From JACRCT01 sp049841135 (GTDB taxonomy: Bacteria; Myxococcota; Myxococcia; Myxococcales; UBA5297), in NCBI GenBank assembly GCA_049841135.1, contig JASGHK010000005.1, positions 2,418,001-2,482,000 of the forward strand: a DNA stretch of 64,000 nucleotides. Direction: 5' to 3'. The translations under genes and the position numbers were made by a program. Positions 12,285 through 23,187 of this stretch are shown piece after piece. The notes under the pieces were generated by a model that ran no database searches, was not told the DNA's origin, and saw only the letters and a program-made list of their open reading frames with translations. Positions within the stretch are counted from its first letter, which is position 1, and each line of letters starts with the position of its first letter.

Positions 12285-12311
12285 CCCTGAGGCACTGAGG
12301 AGTCGCGGCGC

Positions 12312-12346
12312 TGTTGGTGAATGCTGACATACCTTTAGCAGGTTGC
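12312..12346 (+). repeat. 35-bp dispersed repeat, copy 1
   Basis: Shares 29 of 35 bases with 23153-23187, including the invariant core ATGCTGACATACCTT. It lies about 40 bases before the start of the gene at 12388, so it could be part of its promoter or operator. The second copy lies upstream of a leftward gene in the opposite relative orientation, which argues more for a mobile or REP-like sequence. Confidence 0.5.
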
Positions 12347-12387
12347 CCGGCCAGACCTGTCGCGGTCGTCAGCGGAGGAAGAAGGCC

Positions 12388-12897
12388 ATGCCCGCGCGGA
12401 TTCTCGTGTTCTGCAAGAAGTCGGTGGACCACGTCACGGCGAAGATGGTCACCGAGGAGCTGAAGCTCGCCGACCTCTGCACCCTGGCCGAGACGCTCGA
12501 CCTCCCCGAAGGCGAAGAGGCCGCCGTGGACGCGATGTGGGAGCAGTTCCAGATCGCGTCCGAGGGCGGCTCGCTCAACGGCGCCGAGCTGCACTGGCAC
12601 GCCAGCCAGCGGCCGGTGCAGGTGCGAGTAGGCCCGCCGGTCGCGGGCGAGCTCGAGGAGACGATGGAGCTGCTTCCGAAGAACAAGGGCGGCAAGCGAG
12701 TCCGCTCCCACCTCGAGCAGACGCGCTTCGTGGTCGAGTTCGAAATGGGGATCGATGGCTCGAACCATCTCGCCGCCACGATCAGCGAGGTGACGGCCTT
12801 TCTCTTCGCCGAGCAGGGAGACGGGCTCGTCTGGTTCTTCCATCGCGAGTTCGCGGCGCCGGACGACCGCGGCGCGACGCTGTGCGTGACGCGGTGA
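12388..12897 (+). CDS. Hypothetical cytoplasmic protein, 169 aa
   Basis: Unrecognised family. Acidic, soluble, no signal peptide or membrane helix. The alternation (ARILVFCKKSVDHVTAKMV.., RFVVEFEMGIDGSNHLAATI) suggests an alpha/beta fold. The start ATG follows GGAGGAAGAAGG. It lies 103 bases after the WGR-DUF4132 gene on the same strand, but the 35-bp repeat in between makes an independent promoter likely. Confidence 0.65.
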   Translation: MPARILVFCKKSVDHVTAKMVTEELKLADLCTLAETLDLPEGEEAAVDAMWEQFQIASEGGSLNGAELHWHASQRPVQVRVGPPVAGELEETMELLPKNKGGKRVRSHLEQTRFVVEFEMGIDGSNHLAATISEVTAFLFAEQGDGLVWFFHREFAAPDDRGATLCVTR

Positions 12898-12985
12898 GCT
12901 CGACCTGAAGCGACCGACCGCGAAGCCACGAGCGCAGGCGTGGCGGCAGAGAGCTCCGGCCAGGAACGCCGAAGGCGAAGAGCGG

Positions 12986-13032
12986 ACCCCCTCCCGCAGT
13001 TTGGGAGGTTGGGGAGGGGGCAGGGGGGAGGG
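12986..13032. repeat. G-rich hairpin repeat, intact copy
   Basis: Reads ACCCCCTCCCGCAGTTTGGG and continues through two G-rich runs to GGGGGGAGGG. CCTCCC and GGGAGG flank a GCAGTTT loop, so it can fold as a hairpin. It lies immediately past the stop of the leftward kinase at 13049 and may terminate it. A second copy is split by the IS91-like element (48261-48276 and 50837-50863). Confidence 0.65.
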
Positions 13033-13048
13033 CTCGGTGAGGACCCGC

Positions 13049-14891
<1,843 letters not shown>

Positions 14892-15121
14892 CGCGCCCCC
14901 GTTCCCCTCCCGGCTTGGCACCTCCACAGGCGGCACCATCTTCCCATTGAGCAGCCTCCGCGCCCACCCCTCGGCCGACTTTCATTGGAGGGCCTGGGGC
15001 CGCGCGGCCCCCGGGGCCCGGCTCACGCAGGCGAGGCGCCGCCTGTGAAGCCCCGGGCTGACCGTGGCGTCCTTTGCTGCTATCAGGAGCAGGTCCACCC
15101 AACCTCCACGGAGCAAGCGCA

Positions 15122-15676
15122 ATGCGAATCCTGTCCGTCCTGGCCCTCGTCCTCGCCTTCTTCGCCGCCGCACCGGCCCATGCCGGCAACCCGAAGGTCT
15201 TCTTCGACGTCTCCATCGGCGGGAAGAAGGCCGGGCGCATCGTGATGGAGCTCAACGCGACCGCCGTGCCCAAGACCGCCGAGAACTTCCGCGCGCTCTG
15301 CACGGGCGAGAAGGGCTTCGGCTTCAAGAACTCCAAGTTCCACCGCATCATCCCCGGCTTCATGGCCCAGGGCGGCGACTTCACCAGCGGCGACGGCCGG
15401 GGCGGCAAGTCCATCTACGGCGAGAAGTTCGCGGACGAGAACTTCACCCTCAAGCACGACACGCTGGTCCTCTCGATGGCCAACGCGGGCCCGAACACCA
15501 ACGGCAGCCAGTTCTTCATCACCTTCACCAAGACCAGCTTCCTCGATGGCAAGCACGTCGTCTTCGGCAAGGTGACCAGCGGCGCCGAGGTGGTGAAGGC
15601 GATGGAGGCCGTGGGGACGAAGGGCGGCAAGCCGACCCAGGACGTGGTGATCACCGACTCTGGCGAGCTCAAGTAG
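15122..15676 (+). CDS. Exported cyclophilin-type peptidyl-prolyl isomerase
   Basis: 184 residues. Residues 1-21 are a Sec signal peptide ending AHA|G; the rest is a complete cyclophilin. Catalytic signatures are FHRIIPGFM..QGGDF, NTNGSQFFIT and LDGKHVVFG. It catalyses cis-trans isomerisation of prolyl bonds, here in the periplasm or outside. Sequence is closer to eukaryotic cyclophilin A (TGEKGFG, GGKSIYGEKF, NAGPNTNGSQFF) than to E. coli PpiA. The cyclosporin-contacting Trp of cyclophilin A is Phe (TSFLDGK). Head-to-head with the GAF kinase, so it has its own promoter in the 230-base gap; a hairpin terminator follows. Confidence 0.93.
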   Translation: MRILSVLALVLAFFAAAPAHAGNPKVFFDVSIGGKKAGRIVMELNATAVPKTAENFRALCTGEKGFGFKNSKFHRIIPGFMAQGGDFTSGDGRGGKSIYGEKFADENFTLKHDTLVLSMANAGPNTNGSQFFITFTKTSFLDGKHVVFGKVTSGAEVVKAMEAVGTKGGKPTQDVVITDSGELK

Positions 15677-15702
15677 CCGCACGCCAAGCCTCCGGTAGGA
15701 CC

Positions 15703-15735
15703 GCGGCCGCGAAGCCCGCAGAGGCTCGCGGCCGC
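15703..15735 (+). terminator. Hairpin terminator after cyclophilin
   Basis: A 10-bp perfect stem (GCGGCCGCGA / TCGCGGCCGC) 27 bases past the cyclophilin stop, with a 13-base loop and no U-run. Confidence 0.5.
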
Positions 15736-15798
15736 TCATGTCCCGAGCCTCGGACCGTGCTGCTCCAGGTCCTGACTGGCCGTGGCCGAAGAGGACCC

Positions 15799-17139
15799 AT
15801 GCGAATCCCCCGACATCCCACCGAGATGCCCGCACTCGCGGCGATGGCCGCCTCCCTGCTCGCCGCCTGCTTCTCGCCGGTCACGGCCACGCCCGGGACG
15901 ACCGACGGCGGCACGGTCGCGGACGGTGGCACCGACGACTCCGGGCTGCGCGACGCCGGCACGCCGGTCCCGTGCCGGATGGACCCGGGTGGAGCGCTGC
16001 TGACGAACCTGGCGGAGGCAAACAGCGACGAGGACCGGCCCGGCCCGCCGGCCATCGCCGCCGGCCCCGACCGGTTCCTCGTGGTCGTCCCGCGGATGGT
16101 CCGCTCGCCCAAGGCGTCCTCGTTGGTCGCGGCGCTCGTCGCGAAGGACCGCACCGTCGAGAAGGAGCTCACGCTCCTCGACAAGTTGGACGAGCCGATC
16201 GGGGTCGACGTGGCCTCCGACGGGGCTGGATACCTCGTGGTCTTCGGGGCCCAGTCCCGCGTCGCCCAAGGCCTGCGGCTCTCGCGGGACGGCTCGGTCG
16301 TGGCCGGTCCGTTCGCCATCACGACGGAGACCGTCTCGTCCTGGCCGGTCGTCGCGTTCGGCGGCGGCACCTACCTGGTCGTGTATGGCAGGTCCACGAG
16401 CACCTACGACGCGAGCCTCTTCGCCAGGCGAATCTCTCCCACCGGCGACGTCTCCGAGGAGATCTCCATCTCCGAGGCGAAGCGCAACCAGTTCTCCCCC
16501 GCGGTCAGCTACGACGGCACGTCCTTCCTGGTCGTCTGGCAGGACGAGCGCAACCAGGCCGGCTTGGACGAGAACGCCGACATCTACGCCGCCCGGGTGA
16601 GCCCCGACGGCACCGTGCTCGATCCGTCAGGGATTGCCATCTGCACCGCGCCCGGGGAGCAGCGACACCCGCACGCGGCCTTCGACGGGACCCGCAACAT
16701 CGTCGTGTGGTTCGACGCGACGGAGCCCCACATGTGGGGCGAGGGGAACGTCCGCGGGGCCCGCTTGGGAACGGACGGCGTGCTCGATGGCCTGCCCGAG
16801 GCGGGCGGCTTCGGCATCAACACCGGTCCAGGCTACAAGGACCATCCGCGCGCGCTCCGGTTCGGTCAGGGGACGCTCGTGGCCTGGGGCTCGACTGGCT
16901 TCTCGGGAAACGGCGGCGCCGGAATCTTCGGCGCGCATCTCGGCCCCGACGGCACGGTGCTCGACGACGCTCCGGGCGAGACCGGCCTGATCCTGAGCGG
17001 GCAGCCGATGTGGGCCTCGCGCTCCCTCTTCCCTGCGACAGCGACCCTCGGCGGCCAGGGGATGATGGTCTGGCTCGACAACATCGAGCTGGCGGGGGAG
17101 GCCAAATCCGTGTTCGGCGCGGTGCTCTGCCCCTTCTGA
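15799..17139 (+). CDS. Lipoprotein with repeated beta-strand motifs
   Basis: 446 residues. Signal peptide with lipobox SLLAAC (Cys24), followed by a Gly/Asp/Thr-rich linker typical of myxobacterial surface lipoproteins. The remainder has about six repeats of the form (Y/F)LVV(Y/F/W)....(I/V)x(G/A)xR(L/I)sxdG.v, for example TYLVVYGRSTSTYDASLFARR and SFLVVWQDERNQ. This suggests a beta-propeller-like fold on the outer membrane. No catalytic motif. Ribosome site GAGGAC. It starts just beyond the cyclophilin terminator and ends with Cys-Pro-Phe. Confidence 0.8.
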   Translation: MRIPRHPTEMPALAAMAASLLAACFSPVTATPGTTDGGTVADGGTDDSGLRDAGTPVPCRMDPGGALLTNLAEANSDEDRPGPPAIAAGPDRFLVVVPRMVRSPKASSLVAALVAKDRTVEKELTLLDKLDEPIGVDVASDGAGYLVVFGAQSRVAQGLRLSRDGSVVAGPFAITTETVSSWPVVAFGGGTYLVVYGRSTSTYDASLFARRISPTGDVSEEISISEAKRNQFSPAVSYDGTSFLVVWQDERNQAGLDENADIYAARVSPDGTVLDPSGIAICTAPGEQRHPHAAFDGTRNIVVWFDATEPHMWGEGNVRGARLGTDGVLDGLPEAGGFGINTGPGYKDHPRALRFGQGTLVAWGSTGFSGNGGAGIFGAHLGPDGTVLDDAPGETGLILSGQPMWASRSLFPATATLGGQGMMVWLDNIELAGEAKSVFGAVLCPF

Positions 17140-17272
17140 AGCTCACCCGCGTCGCGACACGCCTTCGCCGGTGCAGTCGGGGCCGATGCGCGAGCGGTCA
17201 CGACGCAGGCGCTGCGGGGTATCAAGGACGCCGGTGCATCCAGCGCCGGCCACCGTTTGACCGGAGAACCCC

Positions 17273-18142
17273 GTGACCGAGCCCCTCTCTCCCTTCGCCC
17301 CCGAGAGCGCTGACCAGACCGACCAGGCGCTCGTCTCCCGTGCCCTGGCAGGCGATCGGCAGTCGCTGGAGGCGCTCCTCGGGCGCCATCAGCCGTGGAT
17401 CTTCAACCTGGCCTTCCGCATGGTCATGGTTCGCCAGGACGCCGAGGACGTCACCCAGGAGGTCCTGGTCAAGGTCCTCACCAAGCTCTCGGGGTACGAC
17501 GCGCAGAAGAGCAGCTTCCGGACCTGGCTCTACCGCATCGTGACGAACCACATCATCAACATGAAGACGCGCGGCTACGAGAAGGCCATCCGCGGCTTCG
17601 ACTCGTACTACGCCTTCGTGGACACGGTGCCCGACCAGGACCCGGAGGCGTCCCCGGAGACCGAGCGCATCGTCGCCGACCTCACCATCGCCTGCGTGAT
17701 GGGGACCCTGCTCTGCCTGGACCGCGAGCAACGCCTGGCCTTCATCCTGGTCGTCGCGTTCAACGTCTCGAGCGAGATCGGAGCGGAGCTGCTCGACGTG
17801 TCGCCCGACGCCTTCCGCAAGACGCTCTCGCGCGCCCGCGCCCGGCTGCAGCAGTACATGCAGGGCCACTGCGGCCTGGTGAACCCCGACGCGCCTTGCC
17901 ACTGCCGCCGGAAGGTGAAGAGCTTCGTCGAGTCCGGGGCCTACTCCGCGACCAAGCTCCACTTCCTCGCGGAGCAGCGGCCCAAGATGCGCGAGATCGT
18001 CGGGGAGACGATCAGCCACTTCGACCAAGCCTATGGGGCGCTCTTCCGCTCCCACCCGTTCTACGCGGCGCCCGACTCCACGGCGGTGCTGCGGGCGCTG
18101 CTCGACCAGCAGGAGTTCAAGTCGGCCTTCCGGCTGGAGTGA
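17273..18142 (+). CDS. ECF-type RNA polymerase sigma factor with C-terminal extension
   Basis: 289 residues starting at GTG 17273. Sigma region 2 spans ~residues 20-95 (HQPWIFNLAFRMV..DAEDVTQEVLVKVLTKLSGYD..SSFRTWLYRIVTNHI). Region 4 is ~125-200 (LDREQRLAFIL..SPDAFRKTLSRARARL). Beyond the usual end is an ~90-residue extension opening with a Cys/His cluster (HCGLVNPDAPCHCRRK) that may bind metal. It directs core RNA polymerase to its own promoter set; extended ECFs are often controlled through the extension. No anti-sigma gene is adjacent, which fits control by the extension rather than by a partner. Confidence 0.9.
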   Translation: MTEPLSPFAPESADQTDQALVSRALAGDRQSLEALLGRHQPWIFNLAFRMVMVRQDAEDVTQEVLVKVLTKLSGYDAQKSSFRTWLYRIVTNHIINMKTRGYEKAIRGFDSYYAFVDTVPDQDPEASPETERIVADLTIACVMGTLLCLDREQRLAFILVVAFNVSSEIGAELLDVSPDAFRKTLSRARARLQQYMQGHCGLVNPDAPCHCRRKVKSFVESGAYSATKLHFLAEQRPKMREIVGETISHFDQAYGALFRSHPFYAAPDSTAVLRALLDQQEFKSAFRLE

Positions 18143-18177
18143 ACGCCCCGGGCTGAGCCGCAACTTCCTGCCGAGTT

Positions 18178-18207
18178 CATGTCACAAAAAGGGTGCCTAT
18201 CTTCAGC
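18178..18207 (+). repeat. 30-bp inverted dispersed repeat, left copy
   Basis: Begins CATGTCACAAAAAGGGTGCC and continues to TATCTTCAGC. It matches the reverse complement of 27752-27781 at 27 of 30 positions. The two copies point toward each other and bracket 9.6 kb. They may be ends of a mobile or formerly mobile segment, or two members of a scattered REP-like family. Confidence 0.55.
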
Positions 18208-18375
18208 GACCCGCTCGCACCGACGCGCGCTCTTCAGTCGGGGGCGGGCGCAGAACAGGCAGGCGTCGCACGCATCGGCCGAGAGCCAGACGTCGTGGCC
18301 CAACGACGCGCGCCAGCACGGGAAGCTTCACGCTCCGAGAGCTCGTGCTTCGGGGAACTAGTCCGCGAGCGGAGG

Positions 18376-18544
18376 CTAGTCGCGCCAGGACGGCCAGGGG
18401 TCCTCGCACGGCTGCAGGTCAACGACTCCACGCCCGTCGCAGACACCGCAGGTGGCACCCCGCTCGAAGAATCCGGTCTTCGAATTCGAGGAAGCGACCG
18501 CTCCCGGCGAGAGGCGCTGCGACTGCGCTGCTGGCGGTGCTCAC
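18376..18544 (-). CDS. Small CxxCxGxG protein (frame broken near 18471)
   Basis: About 55 residues, starting at a GTG that overlaps the stop of the upstream LRR gene (18541-18544), so the two are translationally coupled. After removing one base in GAATC (18469-18473; restores GATC), the C-terminal half reads RIFERGATCGVCDGRGVVD followed by LQPCEDPWPSWRD. It contains one CxxCxGxG unit of the kind repeated in the DnaJ zinc-binding domain, plus a third Cys. It could bind zinc alone or as a dimer. The clean join after repair and the coupled start argue it is real despite its size. Confidence 0.5.
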
Positions 18545-19609
18545 TCCTCGTACGGAGGGCGAGGCGGGATCTCCTTCCAGGCCGCCACCTGCGGCGCGAG
18601 CGCCTGGTCGAGCGCCGTGACCGTCGAGCTCCACGCCTCGATCTGCGCCGCCTTCAGGTGCTGGAGCTTGCCGACGCCCGCCAGCAGCGCCTGGGAGCCC
18701 GGCTCGTCGAGGACGTGCTGGTGCAGCCGCAGGACCTCGAGCTGCTGGAGCAGCTTGGAGCCCAGCAAGGCTTCAATCGCCTCGACCGTCAGCTGCGAAG
18801 ACCCGCCGAAGAGCTCCAGCTCGCGCACGCCAGGAACGCCCTCGGCGCCGAAGAGCGGGGCGAGCTGGGCCGGCGAGACGAGCCCGCCCACCCAGAAGCG
18901 AAGCGCCTTGAGCTGCGGGAGCCGCAGCGCGTCGAGATCGCCGGCCCAGGGGCCCAGCTGCATGAAGAGCGAGCGCAGGGAGGGCGGTGCGCGGCTCGAA
19001 AGGGCCTCGAGGACCTGACGCTCGGGCATGAGCGGCAGGCGCAAGAATCCGCAGGGCGAAGGCCGTCCGGAGCGAGAAGAGCGTCTCGAGCTGCGCGACG
19101 ATATGGGGGATCTTGCGCGCCTCGAGGGAGGCCCTCACGATCAGCCCGCGGTGCCAGACGAAGAACTTGGGAGGGAGCCCGCCGGTCAGGAGCGCCTGAT
19201 GCTCCTTCATCACCTTGCGCGCTTCGCGCTCCTTGCCGGCCAGGGTGAGCGCGATGAGCTCACCCCACGGATCGCCTCGCGTCTGCAGCCAGTCGGCGAG
19301 CACGCTCAGCGCCTCGGCGCTCTCCGGCTTCTCGAGCACCGCCTTCTCGAGGTCGGGGTTGCGGGCCGCGACCGCCAGCCGCGGCTCCGCTGCGGTAGCA
19401 GCGTTCGCGGGGGCGCTCAGGAGCTTGGCGGCTTCGTCGCGGAACGGCTTGAACGAGCGCAGGTTCGACTGCGCGGCGCAGGGGAGGTGGAACCAGCGCG
19501 ACAGGGTGCCGTCGTCGCTGCCGAACCGCCAGCTCCCCTGCTCGATGGTCCGCCCACACTCGCGGCACGCCGAGCGCCCCGTCTTCGCCTGCTCAATCCG
19601 GTAGGCCAT
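18541..19609 (-). CDS. PARP-type zinc finger / TIGR02996 / leucine-rich repeat protein (frame broken near 19048)
   Basis: About 355 residues. Residues 1-45 resemble a PARP-type zinc finger (CRECGRTIEQGSWRFG..WFHLPC; Cys-Cys-His-Cys ligands). Residues ~85-130 match TIGR02996 (LEKAVLEKPESAEALSVLAD, then WLQTRGDPWGELI), a helical module typical of myxobacterial and planctomycete proteins that usually precedes leucine-rich repeats. Irregular LRRs follow (LDALRLPQLKALRFWVGGLV, VRELELFGG). The frame moves +1 at GAATC (19045-19049, + strand); restoring GATC joins ..ALRIL to RLPLMPE. Cytoplasmic. Probably a protein- or DNA-binding adaptor; no catalytic domain. Confidence 0.75.
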
Positions 19610-19686
19610 GGTCCGGCATCGTAGCGGTCGACGGTGCGGACTGGGGCGACGAGGTGGCTTCGATGGAGTGACCTTGGTGCGCTTCG

Positions 19687-22538
19687 TCACTGCCCCGCGA
19701 GCAGCGAGAGCAAGTAGTCCTCGGGGGAGGAGTAGAGCGCGGTGGTCGTGCACTGGAGCCCGGTGCCGGAGGCGGTCTGGGTCCCCTGGCTGAGCCGCCA
19801 CTCTCCGGTGGAGACGCGGCCCTCGAGCTCGGTGAAGCCCGCCGCGGCGGCTGCGGTGGCGCTCAGGGTGGCGAGGATGCTCATCCCCTGCGCGTCGGGG
19901 CGGGTGATGGAGGCCAGCTGCGTGTGGTCGAGGTCGGTCCGGTGGCCTTTGGCGAGCCCGAGCTCCGGAACGTCCGCCGCCAGGACCACCACCAGCGTCG
20001 CGGTGAAGGGCCGCTCGGAGAACCCGAGGTCGGGCAGCCGGTTCGGGTCGGTGTAGACGACCGTCTCGCTGAACTGGAGCCCGGGGCTGACGCACGACCG
20101 GCGCTCGACGCGGCGGGCCCGCGAGAGGACGTCGCGCGGAGCGGGGAGCCCCAGCGCGGCGACGACCGGGTGCACCGCGGGATCGAGCGAGCGCACCTGC
20201 TTGAGGACCAGCCGCGAAGGGTAGTCCAGGCCGGAGCCCACCGCCGGCCAGCCCTGGAGGACCCGGCGGTGCTCGAAGTCGAGCGTCACCACCCGGTCGG
20301 CCTTGACGGCGGGGACCCCCGCGTTGCCGGCCTCCAGCCAGGTCTCGGCCACCGCGCTCGCAGCCTCGAACAGGCGCAGCAGCTCGTCGTCGGTCAGGAC
20401 CGGCGCGCCGTTGGTCGTCACGGTCGACGCGCGGACGCGCTGCAGCGTGGGCGAGGCGCCCGTCGCCGCGCGCTCGACCACGACCACCTCGGGGAGCGCA
20501 CCCGGCGTGCTGGGATTGGTGACGCTCTCGGCGCCCGGCTGCGAGTCGACCACCATCGAGGCCAGCGGGTTGCCGCCGTCGTGCCGCAGCGTGAGCGTGA
20601 GCACGCCGTTGGCCGCCTCGAGCGCGTCGGAGAACTCGGCGTGCACCACCACCGCCATTGCGCCCTCGAGGTGCGGGACGAGCGCGGTCCGGCGCTCCTC
20701 GAACGCCTCCGCGGACCAGTAGGACGCCCAGGTCTTCTTGAGCGCCCACTCGATCGACTTCTTGCGCTCGTCGGGGTCGGGCTGCGCCTCGGGCGCGAGG
20801 TAGCCGCTGTTGGAGTCGTAGAGCCCGGCGCCGTTGAAGCCCTGGGCGTCCTCGACGTTCGACGACGAGCGGAAGCGCAGCGCCTGGGTCGCGGCGTAGC
20901 TGCCGAAGCGCGACTGGAAGCTCGGTGGTGATGGCCGCCAGCGTCGTCGAGGCGATCGGCAGGTCGCGCAGCGCCCGCCGCACGCCGCCGGCCTCCACCA
21001 AGACCCGGAGCGGGTCGCCGCTCGTGCGCGAGCTCGCGAGCTGGGTGCGCAGCTCGACCGAGGCCGGGTCCGGATAGCGATCGTCGTAGTCCTTGATGCC
21101 CTCGAGGACCAGGAAGCGGACCTTCTCGTCGGACAGGAACGCCGGGTCGGCGAACACGTCGGCGAGGAGCGGCCGCAAGGGCTCGAGGTGCTCCACGTAC
21201 GCCTTCACGGTGATCGAGAGCGGCCCGTGGGGAGCGCTGAGCGCGGCGCGAGGATCGGTCAGCGCGTGGTCCAAGACCGCCATGCCCACGCCCTTGCCGC
21301 CGATGAGCGGGCGCTTGGCTTCGATCTCCTCGGGCGGCAACGTCACCAGGTCCACCAGGAGCGGCGCGGTCGCGAGGTCGATGGCCGGGATGGCGACCGG
21401 CGCGGTCCGGCGCAGCTGGCTCCAGGTGCTGTACTGGCTCCAGGTCATGGCCTGGATGCGCAGCTGATCGGGCGCGACGGCCTGGACGATGGCGGGGGCG
21501 CCGGCGCGGGCCAGCTGCTCGAGGTCGGGGCGGTCGAGCACGCCGCCCAGGTAGGCGTCGGGGATGCCGCGGTTGCGCGCGAGCAGGGCGATGTGGGCCA
21601 GCGGGGTCTGCGGCACGGAGGTGACGAGCCCGGCGCAGGGTGGGAGGAAGTCGGGGACGTCCTCGAGGAAGAGCAGCGAGGTCGAGGCGCCTTCGAGCGG
21701 CTCGCCGCTGCGGATGAACTTCGGGAAGCCCGCGGTCAGCCCGGGCGCGTAGACCTCGACTTCGCCCGGCACGGCGAGGTCCTGGTAGCGGATGACGCGG
21801 TCCCAGTAGGCGAGCTGCGACGCCTTCATCTCGTCGGCGAGCGCCTGCTGGCCGGGCGAGCGGACGACCCAGAGGATGCGCGAGGCGATCTCGGACGGAA
21901 GGGTCGCCTCCAGCATCTGGAAGTAGCGGACGAGGTCGGGGTGCTTGATCCGGTCGGAGTACTCCAGCTCGAACACCCAGTGCTCCGCGCGGCCGCTGCG
22001 CGCCGGGAAGTGGATGACGCCGCCCAGCCCGAGCTCGCGTTGCGCCTTGAGCGCCAGGTCGTAGAAGTGCGGCGAGTAGAGACGGCTGCCCGCCTCGACC
22101 CAGGTCAGGTCGAGCGGCAGCGGCGAGCGGCCGTGCGCCCAGGTGACGATCTCCTCGACCGTCGAGAAGTGCAGGCCTTCGACCGGCGCGACGTCGACGC
22201 CGGGGAGGGCGACGCCGTTGAGGAGGTGAAACCAGTACCACTGGTCGTGGAGCGTGTAGAAGCCGTCCTCCAGGAAGGAGATCGCGCGGCGCTCGTCGTC
22301 CTGGAACTCGGTGAGCACGAACTTGGCCTTGCTCGAGGTCGCCTGGTGCGACGGAGAGCTGGTCGAGCGTGGCGAGGTCGATGGCGCCGCGATGGCTGTG
22401 GCTGTCGAAGCCGCCCGCGTCGGGTTCGAAGGTCCCTGCATCGGCGGCCTTACCGGGCGGCGGCGGGGGACAGCCCGTCAGGAGCAGCAGGGCGAGGGGG
22501 AGGAGCAGGCCGAGGAAGGGGATACGGGAAGCTGGCAT
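19687..22538 (-). CDS. Lipoprotein with pyruvate-phosphate-dikinase / PEP-utilising modules (two frame breaks)
   Basis: About 950 residues. Lipoprotein signal with lipobox LLTGC (Cys23), then a Pro/Asp/Gly linker. The middle has a PEP-utiliser-like segment (SVPQTPLAHIALLARNRGIP, near 21590) resembling the mobile phospho-His domain of PPDK/PEP synthase. Next is an ATP-grasp-like nucleotide domain (IGGKGVGMAVLDHAL; FRSSSNVEDAQGFNGAGLY). The order, phospho-domain before ATP-grasp, is reversed relative to classical PPDK. Frame changes lie near 22349 (GTGCGACG) and at GAAGCTC 20917-20923 (would be GAGCTC). With a lipobox the protein should sit outside the cytoplasm, where ATP is scarce, so it may be a catalytically altered relative. 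It ends at 19687. Confidence 0.78.
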
Positions 22539-22701
22539 GGCGGTCCGCCCAGTCGACGGTGGAACGGCTTACGTCGCAAGCGATGTGCCACGAGCCTAGC
22601 GAGGGAAGCGCTTGAATTCAGGCGCGCCCGACGGCCCGAGGGCTCAGAAATCCGCGAGGGGGCGACGGTTCTAGCTGGGGCTCGTCGGCACCGTCGGCCC
22701 A

Positions 22702-23115
22702 CTAGAACTTGACCGGAAACGTGACCGGCTCGCCCTGGACCTCGTGCGCGGGGAACTTCAGCGTCGCTATCCAGTCAGCCAGACACTCGCCGAAAGGGCT
22801 CGGTCGCGGTCCTTCGACCGATGACGCTGGAGCGTCCTTCACGACCGAGATGTCGCTCGTCTCCCCGGAGGTGAGGATCGTCCAGCGCATGATCATCGTA
22901 CCCATGCTCAGTGGATGTTCGGCTTTGTGCCGATCGACGCACTCTTTGACGCCCGCCTTGTGGGCCACGACGACGGTCATGACGTCCTTCTGGGAGACGC
23001 ACTTCTTCTTGCCGTTGCCCCGAGCGTCGTCGCACTCCGGAGCGCCGTACCGGGCCGGCGTCGTGGCGCAGCCTTGGATGAGGACAAAACAGAAGACCCA
23101 CGCCGTCCACCTCAT
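22702..23115 (-). CDS. AgmX/PglI C-terminal-like lipoprotein
   Basis: 137 residues. Signal peptide with lipobox LIQGC (Cys16). The mature part (VKECVDRH.., MRWTILTSGETSDISVV, FGECLADWIATLKFP) matches the TonB-like AgmX/PglI C-terminal pattern known from myxobacterial gliding-associated proteins. It is probably periplasmic and inner- or outer-membrane anchored. The start at 23115 follows GGGAGGAG. The 35-bp repeat copy at 23153 lies directly upstream. Confidence 0.72.
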   Translation of the reverse strand: MRWTAWVFCFVLIQGCATTPARYGAPECDDARGNGKKKCVSQKDVMTVVVAHKAGVKECVDRHKAEHPLSMGTMIMRWTILTSGETSDISVVKDAPASSVEGPRPSPFGECLADWIATLKFPAHEVQGEPVTFPVKF

Positions 23116-23152
23116 CAAGGACTCCTCCCGCCGCGCGATTCGAGTCGGCCCA

Positions 23153-23187
23153 TGTTGATGGATGCTGACATACCTTATGCGGGTCGC
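23153..23187 (+). repeat. 35-bp dispersed repeat, copy 2
   Basis: 29 of 35 bases match 12312-12346, with a shared ATGCTGACATACCTT core. It lies between the leftward genes starting at 23115 and ending near 23175, and overlaps the doubtful tail of the latter. Confidence 0.5.
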
